Shown here: positions 7,094 to 15,033 of the stretch, in pieces | How positions within the stretch are numbered: position 1 is the stretch's first letter | Layout: each line of letters starts with the position of its first letter | Assembly: GCA_041744735.1 (NCBI GenBank) | Contig: JBGTKH010000501.1 | Span: 1-21,520, forward strand | From: JBGTKH01 sp041744735 | GTDB lineage: Bacteria; Planctomycetota; Planctomycetia; Pirellulales; Pirellulaceae | Reading direction: 5' to 3' | Length of the DNA stretch: 21,520 bases | Notes under the pieces: generated by a model | Told to the model about the DNA's origin: nothing | The model's input: only the letters and a program-made list of their open reading frames with translations | Database searches by the model: none | Made by a program: the position numbers and the translations under genes

Positions 7094-8559
7094 TCGAGAT
7101 CAAAGTTCACATCTGGTTTTCGGTACCGACGCTGCCTCTTGGCCGATTCTGGGTTGGCGACGATCAGTAGCCCCAGATCGACCCATTCTTTCAACTGGCG
7201 GGATGCTCGAATGCGGTCGTCGGTGCCGAGAATTTCGCGCACCTCGGCGTTGCTGATCGAACCGTTTTCGTCCAAGTAATGGCTTACCTGTTGCCAAACG
7301 GTTGGCTGGTTTTGGTTTCGCAGATGAACAACGACAGCTTCTCGTTCGATCCGCGGCCGGGTGAGGAATTGGGGCGGATAAAGCCCGGCTTCGTGCATGG
7401 TGCCAAACATCATCTTGACGCCTTCGTGGGCGTCCAAGTTCGGCGGGTCGGGAAACTCGCGAAGATGCTGGACGATCAACGGATTTCGGTTGTGCCGCAC
7501 GGTCTGAATATTGGCCACAGTCACCGTGCCCGGTAGCAAGCCCGGTGACTCGACTTCGATCCGATCGGAGAAGATGCGGATCATCACATCGGCTGTCAGT
7601 CGGTAATCGCGATGGATGACGGCGTTGGTGATGGCCTCGGCGATCACACGCACCGGATAACGCTGCACGATCTCGAAGCCGAACGGACCGTACTGAACTT
7701 TTTCGGCCAATTCGTTGATGACGGCTTGTTTGGTGTCGGTGATCTGGCGGATCAACGGGCCGCCCACAGTGACCGGTTTACGAACTAAATTCGTGTTCGG
7801 GTCGGTGCCGGTTTCCGTACCGCGATAGTGAAAAATGCGAATCGCCGTCTTGGCAGCCATCACACCGGACGGGTCCTCGGCAAACAGAAGCACAGCGGCC
7901 CGCGTGGGGCGCAACTTGTCATGCTCGTCCCGCCTAGCCAACCCCACGTGAAACATGGCTTCGCCGATCGGCCGCGTGAACTTGCGCTGTCGCGCGTAAG
8001 CTCGCCAGTAGTCCGTGTCGAGAAGTTCAAAGTCAACATTTTCCAATTGCGTCTCGGCCGAGACCACGCCGCGTGCATGGCAAAGGTCAGTTATCTCAGC
8101 GGCCGTCAATTGCTTGTTGCCCTTTGTCAGGCGAACGAAAGTACCGTCGTCGACGATACTGTGGACACGGCCGCTCCGCTGCACCTTCAGCAGAATCATT
8201 GAGCCGTGAGAACCGTCCCGCAGCGTGCAGCCGATTTCTTTGTGAGTGACCGGCAACTGGTCGGGTTCGGTGATGCGCGAACGCAGCTTTCGTTGCAACT
8301 CGTCCCAATTCATCGGATGCGTCTGGATGCCGTAAACGCGATCGCGGCCGGTTGCCTTGTCGGGGTCTTCAATTCCCAATACGAGTACGCCACCATCGCT
8401 GTTGGCAAACGCCACAACCGATTCCAGCAATCGATCAACTCGACCGATGCGTTTGCATTCAAAGGTCAGCGTTTCTGGCCGTGCCAGCAAACTATCTACG
8501 AAAGCATCGTCGATGTTGGGCGGGCCGGCAGTCATTTCTCGATCACCGTATTTACTCAC
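7063..8559 (-). CDS. AlbA_2 (Schlafen-like) / GHKL ATP-binding protein
   Basis: A 498-aa protein with an N-terminal AlbA_2 domain (about residues 28-160; TLTFECKR and ESVVAFANSDGGVLVLGIED are diagnostic). A C-terminal GHKL-type ATPase domain of the HATPase_c_4 family follows (VRVIAEAITNAVIHRDY near 305-320, with the conserved Glu/Asn of the N-box). The end resembles a winged-helix domain (ISNAEVREILG to LKEWVDLGLL, about 430-470), so DNA or RNA binding with ATP binding is likely. Such proteins are often annotated as transcriptional regulators, but relatives also appear in anti-phage loci. The ATG overlaps the stop of the 74-aa gene upstream (ATGA, 8556-8559), so the two are probably translated together. 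It lies between the helicase and the methyltransferase, an embedded position typical of cargo in this operon type. Whether it is effector or regulator is unknown. Confidence 0.88.
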   Translation of the reverse strand: MSKYGDREMTAGPPNIDDAFVDSLLARPETLTFECKRIGRVDRLLESVVAFANSDGGVLVLGIEDPDKATGRDRVYGIQTHPMNWDELQRKLRSRITEPDQLPVTHKEIGCTLRDGSHGSMILLKVQRSGRVHSIVDDGTFVRLTKGNKQLTAAEITDLCHARGVVSAETQLENVDFELLDTDYWRAYARQRKFTRPIGEAMFHVGLARRDEHDKLRPTRAAVLLFAEDPSGVMAAKTAIRIFHYRGTETGTDPNTNLVRKPVTVGGPLIRQITDTKQAVINELAEKVQYGPFGFEIVQRYPVRVIAEAITNAVIHRDYRLTADVMIRIFSDRIEVESPGLLPGTVTVANIQTVRHNRNPLIVQHLREFPDPPNLDAHEGVKMMFGTMHEAGLYPPQFLTRPRIEREAVVVHLRNQNQPTVWQQVSHYLDENGSISNAEVREILGTDDRIRASRQLKEWVDLGLLIVANPESAKRQRRYRKPDVNFDLDLFASLVSKN

Positions 8560-8780
8560 GTCGATTTCTTCCGTGCTCGCGGAGTCCGCCGGCCATTTTT
8601 AGCTAGCTGCACATCATCTGGTGAAATCAACGTCGGGCGTCCGTCCTGCCAAACCACCAATGGTTGCCCCGCTTTTTTGTGAGCCTCGACGGCGTCCATC
8701 GCCGCTTGATTGAGTGCCGCGTCGATGTTTCGGACAGAAACATCTGCCTTGCGGGTCGTGCGCAGATTCTTTCTCTTCAT
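8556..8780 (-). CDS. Small protein of unknown function coupled to the AlbA_2 gene
   Basis: A 74-aa protein starting MKRKNLRTTRKADVSV, with a basic N-terminus, a helix rich in Ala (AALNQAAMDAVEAHKKAG), a short strand segment QPLVVWQDGRPTLISPDDV, and a basic tail (RRTPRARKK). I do not recognise a named family. The pattern of an Ala-rich helix followed by a 'G-x-P-hh-W-x-D-G' strand recurs in small proteins beside other genes in planctomycetes and cyanobacteria. It overlaps the AlbA_2 start by 4 nt, like an antitoxin or regulator/effector pair. A TTG at 8810 would give an 84-aa form. Neither start has a good ribosome binding site; I prefer the ATG at 8780. Confidence 0.65.
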   Translation of the reverse strand: MKRKNLRTTRKADVSVRNIDAALNQAAMDAVEAHKKAGQPLVVWQDGRPTLISPDDVQLAKNGRRTPRARKKST

Positions 8781-8831
8781 GGGGCATGTTTCTGTTGAAG
8801 GGATTGCCAAACAGTTTTTAATGTAACTTAT

Positions 8832-9203
8832 TCAGCCATGCGGTTGGTTCCCCGACACGATGACTTGCGGGCCGACTTGATAGTGTTCCACCGCCATCAC
8901 CGGTTGCCAGCCGAGGCGAGCAGGATTCTGTACCGTGTGTAGTTGCGGCGTACCGGCGCAGTTGAAGGCGACGTACAGCCAATAGTCGTTCTTGAGCCTT
9001 TCGGCCGTGCGGTACTCGTTCTGACTCAAAGCGACCACGCCGACACCCGCGCGGCCTTTGACTTCGATGAACCGGACCTCGACGAACGTCTTGGGGTCTT
9101 CCGGGTGCGGACGGCGGCTGATGAGATCGAAGCCGCGATTCTCGGATTCGACGCTCTCTACAACCCAACCGCGCGCCTCTTCGTGCGCGATGGCCAATCG
9201 CAC
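8832..9203 (-). CDS. DUF3883 nuclease-like domain, split from the helicase by an amber codon
   Basis: A 123-aa DUF3883 domain. RGWVVESVESENRGFDLISR and FIEVKGRAGVG carry the D...ExK pattern of PD-(D/E)xK nucleases (Asp26, Glu47, Lys49 from the GTG at 9203). ALSQNEYRTAERLKNDYWLY and the LHTVQNPARLGWQP tail complete the domain. In the usual family architecture this is the C-terminus of the SNF2 helicase. Here it is in the same frame, directly after the TAG at 9213-9215, with only three codons between. It may be made separately by re-initiation at the GTG at 9203 (or a nearby codon), made by readthrough, or not made at all. The domain itself shows no other damage. Confidence 0.8.
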   Translation of the reverse strand: MRLAIAHEEARGWVVESVESENRGFDLISRRPHPEDPKTFVEVRFIEVKGRAGVGVVALSQNEYRTAERLKNDYWLYVAFNCAGTPQLHTVQNPARLGWQPVMAVEHYQVGPQVIVSGNQPHG

Positions 9204-9212
9204 GGCGATCTG

Positions 9213-9215
9213 CTA
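9213..9215 (-). other. In-frame amber codon between helicase and nuclease domain
   Basis: On the minus strand the codons run GTC-CGT-GAC-GAC-GAG-GTC-TAG-CAG-ATC-GCC-GTG-CGA, giving VRDDEV-stop-QIAVR in a single frame. Homologues of this helicase usually continue without a break through this point into the DUF3883 domain. A GAG or CAG codon could become TAG by a single base change. It could also be a sequencing error. Confidence 0.85.
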
Positions 9216-12200
9216 GACCTCGTCGTCACGGACCATTGTAGCCAGTTGCGGGCTGGTGCGCTCGGGATGCGGCACGACCCAGGCCCGGCCGAGGTGCGTG
9301 ATCTCCGCCACGGCGCAGTGCCGTTCCAGCGACAACTCTTGCAGGCGGGAGTCCCGGCGATTGTTCAGTTTGTCGAGATGCTCGTCGGCCTGAGCGATGT
9401 TGCCTTCCAACCCTGGCACGTGCTGCCCTTCGATGCGCCGCGTTTCGAGTTCCGCGAACTGAAGCTGCTGGCGGTCGATCAGCGAGTCGAGGCTGAGCTT
9501 GACGTGCCGCGTGATGCGATCGACTTCCTGCTCGCGCGTAATCGACTCACGTCGGACCCAGGGTTCCAGCGCTTTCTGAAACAGAAACAACTCGACTTGG
9601 CCGCGATCGGGGACGGGATTGTCTGGGGCCGGCGTGCCGGGTGGAGCGGGCGTGATTTCGTGCAAGATCGTCGGCTCGTGGAGCAGCATGTCGCCGGTCG
9701 CCGTGGACTCGACGACGAACAACCGCCGGTGCAGCGTTTGGCTCCGGCCGTCCTTGATCGAGGCGGCGAAGACGTCCAGCAACGCGGGTTGGCTGCGGTG
9801 GAGATCGAAAAACACGGCACCGCGGCGCAGGGAGTCTTCGGTCCGGGTCTGAATGTCCTTGCGGACGGATTCGAACAACGGGTGTCCGGGCGTGATCCAC
9901 TCCAGCGTTGGGTCGCTTGCTAACAGCGTCTTATCGAAGACGATCTTGCCGTACTCCCGCCCCAGCCGACCGTAGCGGCTTTCCTGTTGGTCGCCGATCT
10001 GGAGCAAGTGCCGCGGTACTTTGCCGATGCGATAGACGGAGCATTTCGACGTCGTTGGGGTCTTACCGTCGAGCGGTTTGGGATGCAGGCCGGCTTCCGG
10101 CGCGGCGACGGTGAAGAATTGTTCGATCACCTCGGGGACAAGCCGGCGTTCCTTGGCCTCGGCCGATTTGCCGATGATCGCCGAGAGATTCAACTCCTTC
10201 TTCGCCAGTCCTTCCAGCGCGGAGTCCGTGATTTCGCGGAACCGCTGCGGGCTGACGTCGCGGACGATGCGGTCCTCGATTTGATGCACGCTGGTTTGGC
10301 GGGCGTACATTTCGCGGAACAGCTTTTCGAGCAGGTTGGAGGGAAAGATGTCGCCAACGACGTCGAACACCTGATCGCTGCCCAGGTCCTCGCGAATCTC
10401 CTTGAGCCGCTCGATGAGCGTTTGCAGCACGCGGCCTTCGCGCGTGTTCTGCGCCACAAAGTTGAAGACGAGGCAATTCTTTTCCTGGCCGTAGCGATGA
10501 ATTCGACCGACGCGTTGTTCAAGCCGCATGGGGTTCCAGGGGATATCGAAGTTGATCATCAACCAGCAGAATTGCAGGTTGATGCCTTCGCCCGCGGCCT
10601 CGGTTGCGACCAGCACCTGTGCCGACTCGCGAAATTCGCGTTCGGCGTAAATGCGACTGCCCGGCGTGTCGCGGTCGCCGATCTTCATTCCGCCGTGAAT
10701 TTGCGTCAGCGTCAGTCCCCATTCACGCAGCTTGCCGAGCGGGCGTTCGTCGCGACCGTCCGCGGCGAGGAAGTCGAGCGTGTCCTTGTGCTCGGTGAAG
10801 ATCAGCAGCTTCATCTTCGGATTGTCGAAGATGCCTTCCTCCCGCAGGATCGACTTTAGCTTTTGCAATTTCGTCTGTATGTCACGGGCTTCCAGCGTCT
10901 GGGCCTGCTCGATGAGCTGCGTGAGCCGGCCGATCTCGGCACGGAGCGTTGCGGGATCGACAGACAGGACTTCGTCTTCCAGGCGTTCAATGATTTGCTG
11001 GCGTTCCTCTTCCGTCAGATCGTCGAAGTCGTCGGGCAGCTTCCGTTCGATCTGCTCCTGACGATAGGCTTCGGGGTCGTCGAGGATTTTCTCGCGCCGT
11101 GCCCGCATACGTTCCAGGCTTCTGCGGACCGCGTAGATCGACGACGCCATGCGACGCTGCAACATGGCCATCGTGAAACCGACGGCGCGGGCGCGGGCCG
11201 ACTCCTGTCCGGCGGCGGCGATCGATTGGTCTTCGACGTAGCGCGTTAGTTCGTCGTAGAACTCCAGTTCCTCGCCGTCGAGGTCGAAGGCCGCGGTGCG
11301 GACCTCGCGCTTCGTGAACAGCTTGTGGACTTCGCCGGTGTCCGGAGACGGAAACGTCACCAGGGCTTCCTTCGTGCGCCGCAGATAGAACGGCGCCTCG
11401 TGTTCGCGCAGGGCGTGCTGAAGGCTTTGGATACTGCCATAGACGTCGGGATCGAGCAGAGCGAGAAACCGCCGAAAGTGATCGGGATCGCCCTTGTGCG
11501 GCGTGGCGGTCATCAGCAGGTAATGGTCGGTCATCTTCGAAAGCGCCTCGCCCAGTTTGTAGGCGTAGGTTTTCTTGTCGTCGGCCGGGGCGCTCATCTT
11601 GTGGGCTTCGTCGACGATGATCAAATCCCAACGCGATCGCAGCAGGCTTTCGCGGGCGTCCTCGACGATCGACACCCACGAGATCGACGTGATGACTTGA
11701 TCGCGTTCTTGCCAGGGGTTCTGACCGTAATTCGCACGCAGCACGTCGCCACGAATGACGTCAAACTTCTCGCGGAACTTGTCGGCGAGTTCCCGTTGCC
11801 ATTGAAAGGTCAGGTTCGCCGGCGTGACGATCAGCACGCGCCGCACCAAGCCGCGGGCCTTAAGTTCCTTGAGCAGCAAACCGGCCATGATCGTCTTGCC
11901 GGATCCCGGGTCGTCTGCCAACAAAAACCGAATACGGGGCAGCTTGAGAAAGTAGCCATACACCGCTTCGAGCTGATGCGGCAACGGATCGACGCGGGCG
12001 ATCGACAGTGAAAAGAACGGGTCGTATTCGTAGGCCAGTCCCAACCGATGTGCTTCCACGCCCAGGCGGAACAGGCGAGCGTCGCCATCAAACGGCTCGG
12101 TGTCAGCAGAGATTTCAAGCTGGCCAATTTGTTCCGGGCTAAGTACCGGATCATAAGTCAGCCCGCTGCTTAGCCCGCGGCCGACAACCTTCAGCGAGGC

Positions 12201-12329
12201 ACCAAAGGGGATAACGGCCAGCACTTCGACCGGTTCGGGCAGTGTGGGGCCGCGGACGGTGTTACCGGGCTTCACTATGTTTGTTGTTGCTTTCACACAC
12301 TCCTCGGGCTGCGAATGTCGTGCGTACAT
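9213..12329 (-). CDS. SNF2/DEAH-type superfamily 2 helicase
   Basis: A helicase of about 1038 aa, the probable translocase and sensor of the defence operon. All main motifs are visible: Walker A in LLADDPGSGKTIMAG (near residue 140), VTPANLTFQWQREL (Ia), IIVDEAHKMS (DEAH box), LLMTATPHKGD (III), LIFTEHKDTL (IV), VLVATEAAGEGINLQFC (V) and RVGRIHRYGQ (VI). Glu-rich coiled-coil segments lie between the two RecA lobes (LTEEERQQIIERLEDEV). The C-terminal third (PHPERTSPQLATMVRDDEV) normally leads into a DUF3883 nuclease domain but ends at the amber codon 9213-9215. I take the ATG at 12329, which has GAAGG 7 nt upstream. A TTG at 12335 and a GTG at 12296 (after GAGGAG) are alternatives. It is the first gene of the operon, so the promoter should lie between 12336 and about 12480. 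Confidence 0.92.
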   Translation of the reverse strand: MYARHSQPEECVKATTNIVKPGNTVRGPTLPEPVEVLAVIPFGASLKVVGRGLSSGLTYDPVLSPEQIGQLEISADTEPFDGDARLFRLGVEAHRLGLAYEYDPFFSLSIARVDPLPHQLEAVYGYFLKLPRIRFLLADDPGSGKTIMAGLLLKELKARGLVRRVLIVTPANLTFQWQRELADKFREKFDVIRGDVLRANYGQNPWQERDQVITSISWVSIVEDARESLLRSRWDLIIVDEAHKMSAPADDKKTYAYKLGEALSKMTDHYLLMTATPHKGDPDHFRRFLALLDPDVYGSIQSLQHALREHEAPFYLRRTKEALVTFPSPDTGEVHKLFTKREVRTAAFDLDGEELEFYDELTRYVEDQSIAAAGQESARARAVGFTMAMLQRRMASSIYAVRRSLERMRARREKILDDPEAYRQEQIERKLPDDFDDLTEEERQQIIERLEDEVLSVDPATLRAEIGRLTQLIEQAQTLEARDIQTKLQKLKSILREEGIFDNPKMKLLIFTEHKDTLDFLAADGRDERPLGKLREWGLTLTQIHGGMKIGDRDTPGSRIYAEREFRESAQVLVATEAAGEGINLQFCWLMINFDIPWNPMRLEQRVGRIHRYGQEKNCLVFNFVAQNTREGRVLQTLIERLKEIREDLGSDQVFDVVGDIFPSNLLEKLFREMYARQTSVHQIEDRIVRDVSPQRFREITDSALEGLAKKELNLSAIIGKSAEAKERRLVPEVIEQFFTVAAPEAGLHPKPLDGKTPTTSKCSVYRIGKVPRHLLQIGDQQESRYGRLGREYGKIVFDKTLLASDPTLEWITPGHPLFESVRKDIQTRTEDSLRRGAVFFDLHRSQPALLDVFAASIKDGRSQTLHRRLFVVESTATGDMLLHEPTILHEITPAPPGTPAPDNPVPDRGQVELFLFQKALEPWVRRESITREQEVDRITRHVKLSLDSLIDRQQLQFAELETRRIEGQHVPGLEGNIAQADEHLDKLNNRRDSRLQELSLERHCAVAEITHLGRAWVVPHPERTSPQLATMVRDDEV

Positions 12330-12478
12330 GACCAAGCCTTCATCGAAGTGCTCAAGCTGTCAGAGTAACACAGCGGTGGGGTAACGAAAAGCACCGTGGA
12401 ACGGCTTACACGGCAAGTGTGAGAGACATTGATCTTAGATCGACGTTCATGAACTGCGCACCGTGATACACTCGCCGC

Positions 12479-12838
12479 GTGCGTTCCCTGCGGATCGACG
12501 GCGAAACCGACGATGCGTTTCGCGTTCGTGCGATGCGCGCGGCCAAAGTTGCTCGCGCGCTCGTTGACGCCTGCCTGGCAAACGAGGATATCCAGGCAAT
12601 GATTGCCGATCCAGCGATTCCTTTTAGTTTGGAAAGCATGCGGCAATCGCCGGTCGTGCGCATCGAATACGAGCCGGCGGTTGCGATCGGTGGCATCGGC
12701 GAATGTCTGCGCGTGACACGATCGAAGAACTGGGCCGTACGTACTGCCGCTCGAGCTCGATGACCCGGTCGATCCGTACCGCATTTTGTACGTCGATCGC
12801 GAGAGCAGTCTCTATAACCGGTTGATTTGGCTAGCCTA
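12479..12838 (+). pseudogene. Possible decayed small gene
   Basis: The plus strand opens at a GTG (12479) with protein-like text: IDGETDDAFRVRAMRAAKVA, ADPAIPFSLESM and VVRIEYEPAVAIGGIGE. The frame then seems to change twice: first around 12700 to MSARDTIEELG, then near 12735 to PYVLPLELDDPVDPYRILYV and RESSLYNRLIWLA, ending at a TAG at 12836-12838. Joined together these give a plausible protein of about 120 aa that I do not recognise. Two single-base shifts within 50 bp could be true decay or sequencing errors. Confidence 0.35.
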
Positions 12839-13073
12839 GCCGAGTCCGCCGCTGGCAACGGTTAAGCAGACTGCTTGGTTTCTCTCGTCAGCGTCTACCC
12901 AGCTTGTGAAATCCGCGCCGGTTGGAAAACCGGTTCAGGCCGCAAAGTTTCCTTAATGTGGCAGGGGGCGGGCGACGAAGTAATGTTCGATGCGCGGCGG
13001 TCGCGCTGCGCGGATGCAGGCGTGCTGGCTTGCAGTGCCTGCAGGCGGAACGGGCCAACGACGAAAGGCGACG
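12839..13073. other. Leader region of the Mla operon with small hairpins
   Basis: No gene is supported here. A perfect 6-bp stem with a GGAA loop (ccggtt-ggaa-aaccgg) lies at 12918-12933. A looser inverted repeat, tgcaggc...gcctgca, lies near 13015-13044. No T-run follows either, so they are not obvious terminators. The stretch probably holds the promoter and 5' leader of mlaE; I could not identify clear -35/-10 boxes. Confidence 0.3.
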
Positions 13074-13946
13074 ATGTCCACGGGTGCTCACATTTCGGCC
13101 AACGGCAATCAGCGGCGCGGCGTCGGGGAGGCAGTGTACGCGTGGGTGGCCGATTGGGGCGCGGTTGTTTTGGACGGCGTGTCGGCAGTCGGCGACATGA
13201 CGCTGTTTACACTGCGTACGATCTCCTGGTTGACCACTCGCTGGCCGCGCCGTGAAACGCTGCTGCCGAACTTTTATCAGGTGGGAGTGCTCAGTCTGCC
13301 CGTGGTGGCGCTGACCGGCACGTTCATCGGCATGGTGCTGTCGGTGCAGAGCTTCTTCCAATTTCAATCGCTGGGGCTTGAGACGCGGTTGGGCGCGGTG
13401 ATCAACATGTCGCTGGTTCGCGAACTGGGACCGGTGCTGGCGGCGACGATGTTGGCGGGCCGCGTGGGCGGCGCGATGGCGGCGGAATTGGGCACGATGC
13501 GGGTGACCGAACAAATCGATGCGTTGGATAGCATGGGGGCTAATCCGATCCACTACTTGGTGGTACCGCGGTTTTTGGCATGTCTGTTTCTGATCCCGGC
13601 GCTGACCATCATGGCGGACTTCATGGGCGTCGTGGGCGGTTACGCTTACAGCGTCGTGATCTTAGGCATCGACAAACATCACTACTGGTACAATTCAGAA
13701 CAGTTCGTGGGCAGTTACGATTTGTTTGTGGGCGTGTTCAAGAGTTTGTTTTTCGGCGCTGCCATCGCGGTGATCAGTTGCTATCGCGGTTTTAATTGCT
13801 TGCCCGGGGCCGAGGGTGTGGGGCGAGCGGCGACGGCGGCGTTTGTGTATTCGTTTGTGATGATTCTGGCGCTGGACCTGTTCATGGGGATTGCGCTGGA
13901 CGCAATCTACTTCACGTTCTGGCCCGGTGGAGCGAAGTTGCTTTAA
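13074..13946 (+). CDS. mlaE: MlaE-type ABC lipid-transport permease
   Basis: A 290-aa inner-membrane permease of the MlaE (YrbE/TTG2B) family, part of an MCE lipid transporter that moves phospholipid between the membranes. Strong hallmarks are LVRELGPVLAATMLAGRVGG and AELGTMRVTEQIDALDSMG in the middle. Four or five hydrophobic segments are visible (VGVLSLPVVALTGTFIGMVL; FLACLFLIPALTIMADFMGV; FGAAIAVISCYRGF; FVYSFVMILALDLFMGIAL). The start at 13074 has AAAGG 6 nt upstream and matches the family; an upstream extension of the frame to 12990 is not protein-like. Its stop and the mlaF start are 1 bp apart, so the two genes are coupled. An MlaE usually acts as a dimer with MlaF and an MCE protein such as that encoded at 15034. 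Confidence 0.93.
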   Translation: MSTGAHISANGNQRRGVGEAVYAWVADWGAVVLDGVSAVGDMTLFTLRTISWLTTRWPRRETLLPNFYQVGVLSLPVVALTGTFIGMVLSVQSFFQFQSLGLETRLGAVINMSLVRELGPVLAATMLAGRVGGAMAAELGTMRVTEQIDALDSMGANPIHYLVVPRFLACLFLIPALTIMADFMGVVGGYAYSVVILGIDKHHYWYNSEQFVGSYDLFVGVFKSLFFGAAIAVISCYRGFNCLPGAEGVGRAATAAFVYSFVMILALDLFMGIALDAIYFTFWPGGAKLL

Positions 13947-13947
13947 G

Positions 13948-14778
13948 ATGAGCCAACGATCGACCGCGAATTCGTCGGATCGGCTGCTGCTGGAAGTAAG
14001 CGGCTTAAGCGTTTCGTTTGGACGCCAGCCGGTGCTGCGCGACATCCAATTGTCGGTGCCGCGCGGCCAGACAGTGGCGATCATCGGCGAAAGCGGCTGT
14101 GGCAAAACGGTGCTCCTGAAGACGCTGATCGGTTTGATCAAGCCGACTATCGGAGAGGTCTACTTCGATGGCTCCAACCTGGCCACACTCGACGAGAAAG
14201 AGTTGACGCGGCAGCGGATTCGATTCGGCTTTCTGTTTCAAAGCGCGGCGCTGTTCGACAGCTTAACAGTGGGACAAAACGTAGCCTTTCCGCTGCGACA
14301 GCACACTCGGCACCGCGAGTCGGAAGTTCAGGAAATCGTGCTCGGGCGGCTGGCGGAAGTTGGCTTGCCCGACTCGGTGGTCACCAAGAAGCCGGCCGAA
14401 TTGTCGGGCGGCATGCGCAAACGCGTCGGTCTGGCGCGGGCGCTGGTCATGAGTCCCGAACTGCTGCTGTACGATGAACCGACCACGGGGCTCGACCCGA
14501 TCATGAGCGACGTGATTAACGAATTGATCCTGCGCACGCGCCGCAGCCACCCCGTGACGAGCGTCGTGGTGACTCACGACATGAATACGGCAAAGAAAGT
14601 TGCCGACCGCGTGATTATGCTCTACCCAGTGACTCGGCTGCGAGAAGGTGAATCGCAGATCCTCTTCGACGGTCCGCCGAAAGACCTGGAACGATCCGAC
14701 GACCGCCGCGTCGTCCAATTCGTCCGCGGCGAAGCCGGTGAACGGTTGATGGAGATGCGAGCGGGAGTTACCGCGTGA
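13948..14778 (+). CDS. mlaF: MlaF-type ABC transporter ATPase
   Basis: A 276-aa ATPase that powers the MCE lipid transporter. Walker A is GESGCGKT (near residue 50), the Q-loop is FGFLFQSAALFDSLTV, the ABC signature is LSGGMRKRVGLARALV, and Walker B is LLLYDEPTTGLDPIMSD, with the H-loop in VVVTHDMNTAKKVADR. The start at 13948 lies 1 bp after the mlaE stop; the frame is open 19 codons further up, but those overlap mlaE. The length fits the family. The MCE gene follows after 255 bp occupied mostly by a palindromic repeat element, an unusual gap for this operon. Confidence 0.93.
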   Translation: MSQRSTANSSDRLLLEVSGLSVSFGRQPVLRDIQLSVPRGQTVAIIGESGCGKTVLLKTLIGLIKPTIGEVYFDGSNLATLDEKELTRQRIRFGFLFQSAALFDSLTVGQNVAFPLRQHTRHRESEVQEIVLGRLAEVGLPDSVVTKKPAELSGGMRKRVGLARALVMSPELLLYDEPTTGLDPIMSDVINELILRTRRSHPVTSVVVTHDMNTAKKVADRVIMLYPVTRLREGESQILFDGPPKDLERSDDRRVVQFVRGEAGERLMEMRAGVTA

Positions 14779-14799
14779 GCGACGAGGAACGAGCGGCGT

Positions 14800-14997
14800 A
14801 AAATGACGAATGACGAAATACCCAATGACGAATAAATGACGAATGTCTAATGACGAAGGACTTGTCACGAGAGGCGAGGCTACAATGGCGAAGGAACATC
14901 GAATAGCGAAACGACACGACGAGAGAGATCACGTCTCTCTTCGTCATTCGTACTTCGTCATTCATTCGTCATTCGTCATTCGCCATTCGTCATTTTT
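14800..14997. repeat. MITE-like tgacgaa palindromic repeat between mlaF and mlaD
   Basis: The left side has repeated tgacgaa units (aaaatgacgaatgacgaa at 14800). The right side ends in their inverse (cattcgtcattcgtcattcg up to 14997), so the roughly 200-bp block can fold into one long imperfect hairpin. Inner arms gagagagatcacgtctctct form a further palindrome near 14921-14940. There is no coding potential. Such blocks are dispersed intergenic repeats in planctomycetes. Here it interrupts a transport operon without touching a reading frame. Confidence 0.85.
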
Positions 14998-15033
14998 ACC
15001 GGCGTCCTACTAGGAAGAGTTGGCAGTCCGCAA

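Noticed and set aside
9987..10859. Plus-strand open frame opposite the helicase
   Set aside because: It is an antisense shadow of the conserved helicase motifs; its own translation has no family features.
79..12329. BREX or DISARM system
   Set aside because: No pglZ, brxL, drmA, drmB or drmC gene is present; DUF1156, DUF499 and the DUF3883-type helicase point to the Hma-like type.
14800..14997. CRISPR-like array of tgacgaa repeats
   Set aside because: The units are 7-8 bp, irregular and inverted on the two sides, with no spacers of constant length. This is a palindromic intergenic repeat.
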